A stretch of 56,731 nt of DNA from Betaproteobacteria bacterium (GTDB lineage Bacteria > Pseudomonadota > Gammaproteobacteria > Burkholderiales > SG8-39): the NCBI GenBank assembly GCA_009693235.1, contig SHXR01000023.1:1-56731 (forward strand). Reading direction: 5' to 3'. The position numbers were made by a program, and so were the translations under genes. The stretch's first letter is position 1, and every line of letters begins with the position of its first letter. Shown piece after piece: positions 56,260 to 56,731 of the stretch. The notes beneath the pieces were generated by a model that was given only the letters and a program-made list of their open reading frames with translations, was not told the DNA's origin and searched no databases.

Positions 56260-56571
56260 TTATTTAATTGCTACATCCACACCCGCCGGGAGATCCAGCT
56301 TCATCAGCGCATCCACCGTTTTATCCGTCGGATCGATGATGTCCATCAAACGGATATGGGTACGCATTTCAAGCTGATCGCGCGACGTCTTGTTCACATG
56401 CGGGCTACGCAATACATCGAATCGTTGAATGCGGGTCGGCAAGGGGATCGGCCCTCGCACGACCGCACCGGTCCGTTTGGCGGTGTCAACGATTTCCATT
56501 GCTGACTGATCGATCAGCCGGTAATCGAATGCCTTTAAGCGGATACGTATCTTTTCGTTCTTAGTGGCCAC
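56260..56571 (-). CDS. rpsJ: 30S ribosomal protein S10 (NusE)
   Basis: A 103-residue protein: [40 protein letters not shown] and [21 protein letters not shown]10 is also NusE, linking transcription antitermination and NusG. It lies 14 bases after tuf. Confidence 0.97.
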   Translation of the reverse strand: MATKNEKIRIRLKAFDYRLIDQSAMEIVDTAKRTGAVVRGPIPLPTRIQRFDVLRSPHVNKTSRDQLEMRTHIRLMDIIDPTDKTVDALMKLDLPAGVDVAIK

Positions 56572-56585
56572 GGGTACCTTTCTTA

Positions 56586-56731
56586 CTACGCAAGTATTTT
56601 GGTAACGACGCCGGCCCCGACGGTGCGACCACCCTCGCGAATGGCAAAACGCAAGCCGTCTTCCATCGCAATCGGCTGGATCAGGGTCACCGTCAGCTTG
56701 GTGTTGTCACCAGGCATCACCATCTCGGCGC
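56586..56731 (-). CDS. tuf: Elongation factor Tu, C-terminal part
   Basis: Read on the minus strand, [20 protein letters not shown] and [20 protein letters not shown], ending LA, are the last 48 residues of EF-Tu domain 3. The rest lies outside the window. The gene is just upstream of rpsJ as in many betaproteobacteria. Confidence 0.96.
   Translation of the reverse strand, partial: AEMVMPGDNTKLTVTLIQPIAMEDGLRFAIREGGRTVGAGVVTKILA

Noticed and set aside
1..56731. CRISPR arrays, tRNA, rRNA, prophage or integrase genes
   Set aside because: No regular spaced repeats, cloverleaf genes or phage/integrase motifs were noticed in either strand.

Overview
The window looks like a piece of a GC-rich betaproteobacterial chromosome, most likely Burkholderiales or a close relative. 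The evidence is several Bug/TctC-type solute-binding proteins, a branched-chain-amino-acid-type (Liv) ABC operon led by an acyl-CoA ligase, and a complete S10-spc-alpha ribosomal protein cluster ending in rpoA-rplQ. No rRNA, tRNA, CRISPR array or intact transposase was seen.

Layout. (1) 0.2-8.1 kb, plus strand: acyl-CoA synthetase, Liv-type ABC transporter (binding protein, two permeases, two ATPases) and a bicupin gentisate 1,2-dioxygenase. This is probably an aromatic-acid uptake and catabolism unit. (2) 8.1-27.0 kb: accessory catabolic and regulatory genes, of which ten are broken by premature stops or 1-2 nt deletions: a Bug protein, SDR, small secreted protein, enoyl-CoA hydratase, LLM oxidoreductase, the Mo and 2Fe-2S subunits of a 4-hydroxybenzoyl-CoA reductase-like enzyme, a YCII protein, a PucR-type regulator and RtcB. 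Intact genes lie between them: CMD family, polysaccharide deacetylase, DUF924, LysR, NmrA-like, sirtuin, a second Bug protein, the FAD/4Fe-4S subunit hcrB and a VOC protein. (3) 27.0-41.2 kb: a six-gene minus-strand operon (FAD monooxygenase, SsuABC-like transporter, dihydroorotate-dehydrogenase-like enzyme) faces a four-gene plus-strand operon (Fe-ADH family, MmgE/PrpD, TauD, ICL/PEP mutase family). They are followed by a quinone-oxidoreductase remnant, a third Bug protein, a broken DUF2817 gene, RidA and an alpha/beta hydrolase. The two operons together look like an uncharacterised catabolic system. (4) 41.5-56.7 kb, minus strand: rplQ back to the 3' end of tuf, 30 genes, all free of lesions.

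The contrast between intact ribosomal genes and lesions concentrated in accessory genes suggests real gene decay rather than uniform sequencing error, although reads would have to confirm this. A dispersed two-hairpin repeat of about 90 bp occurs three times, once inside the spc operon between rpmD and rplO. A second palindromic repeat family occurs twice. The ribosomal proteins L15, S3 and L3 carry long low-complexity C-terminal tails; S3 has seven consecutive prolines and its 3' end overlaps rplP.
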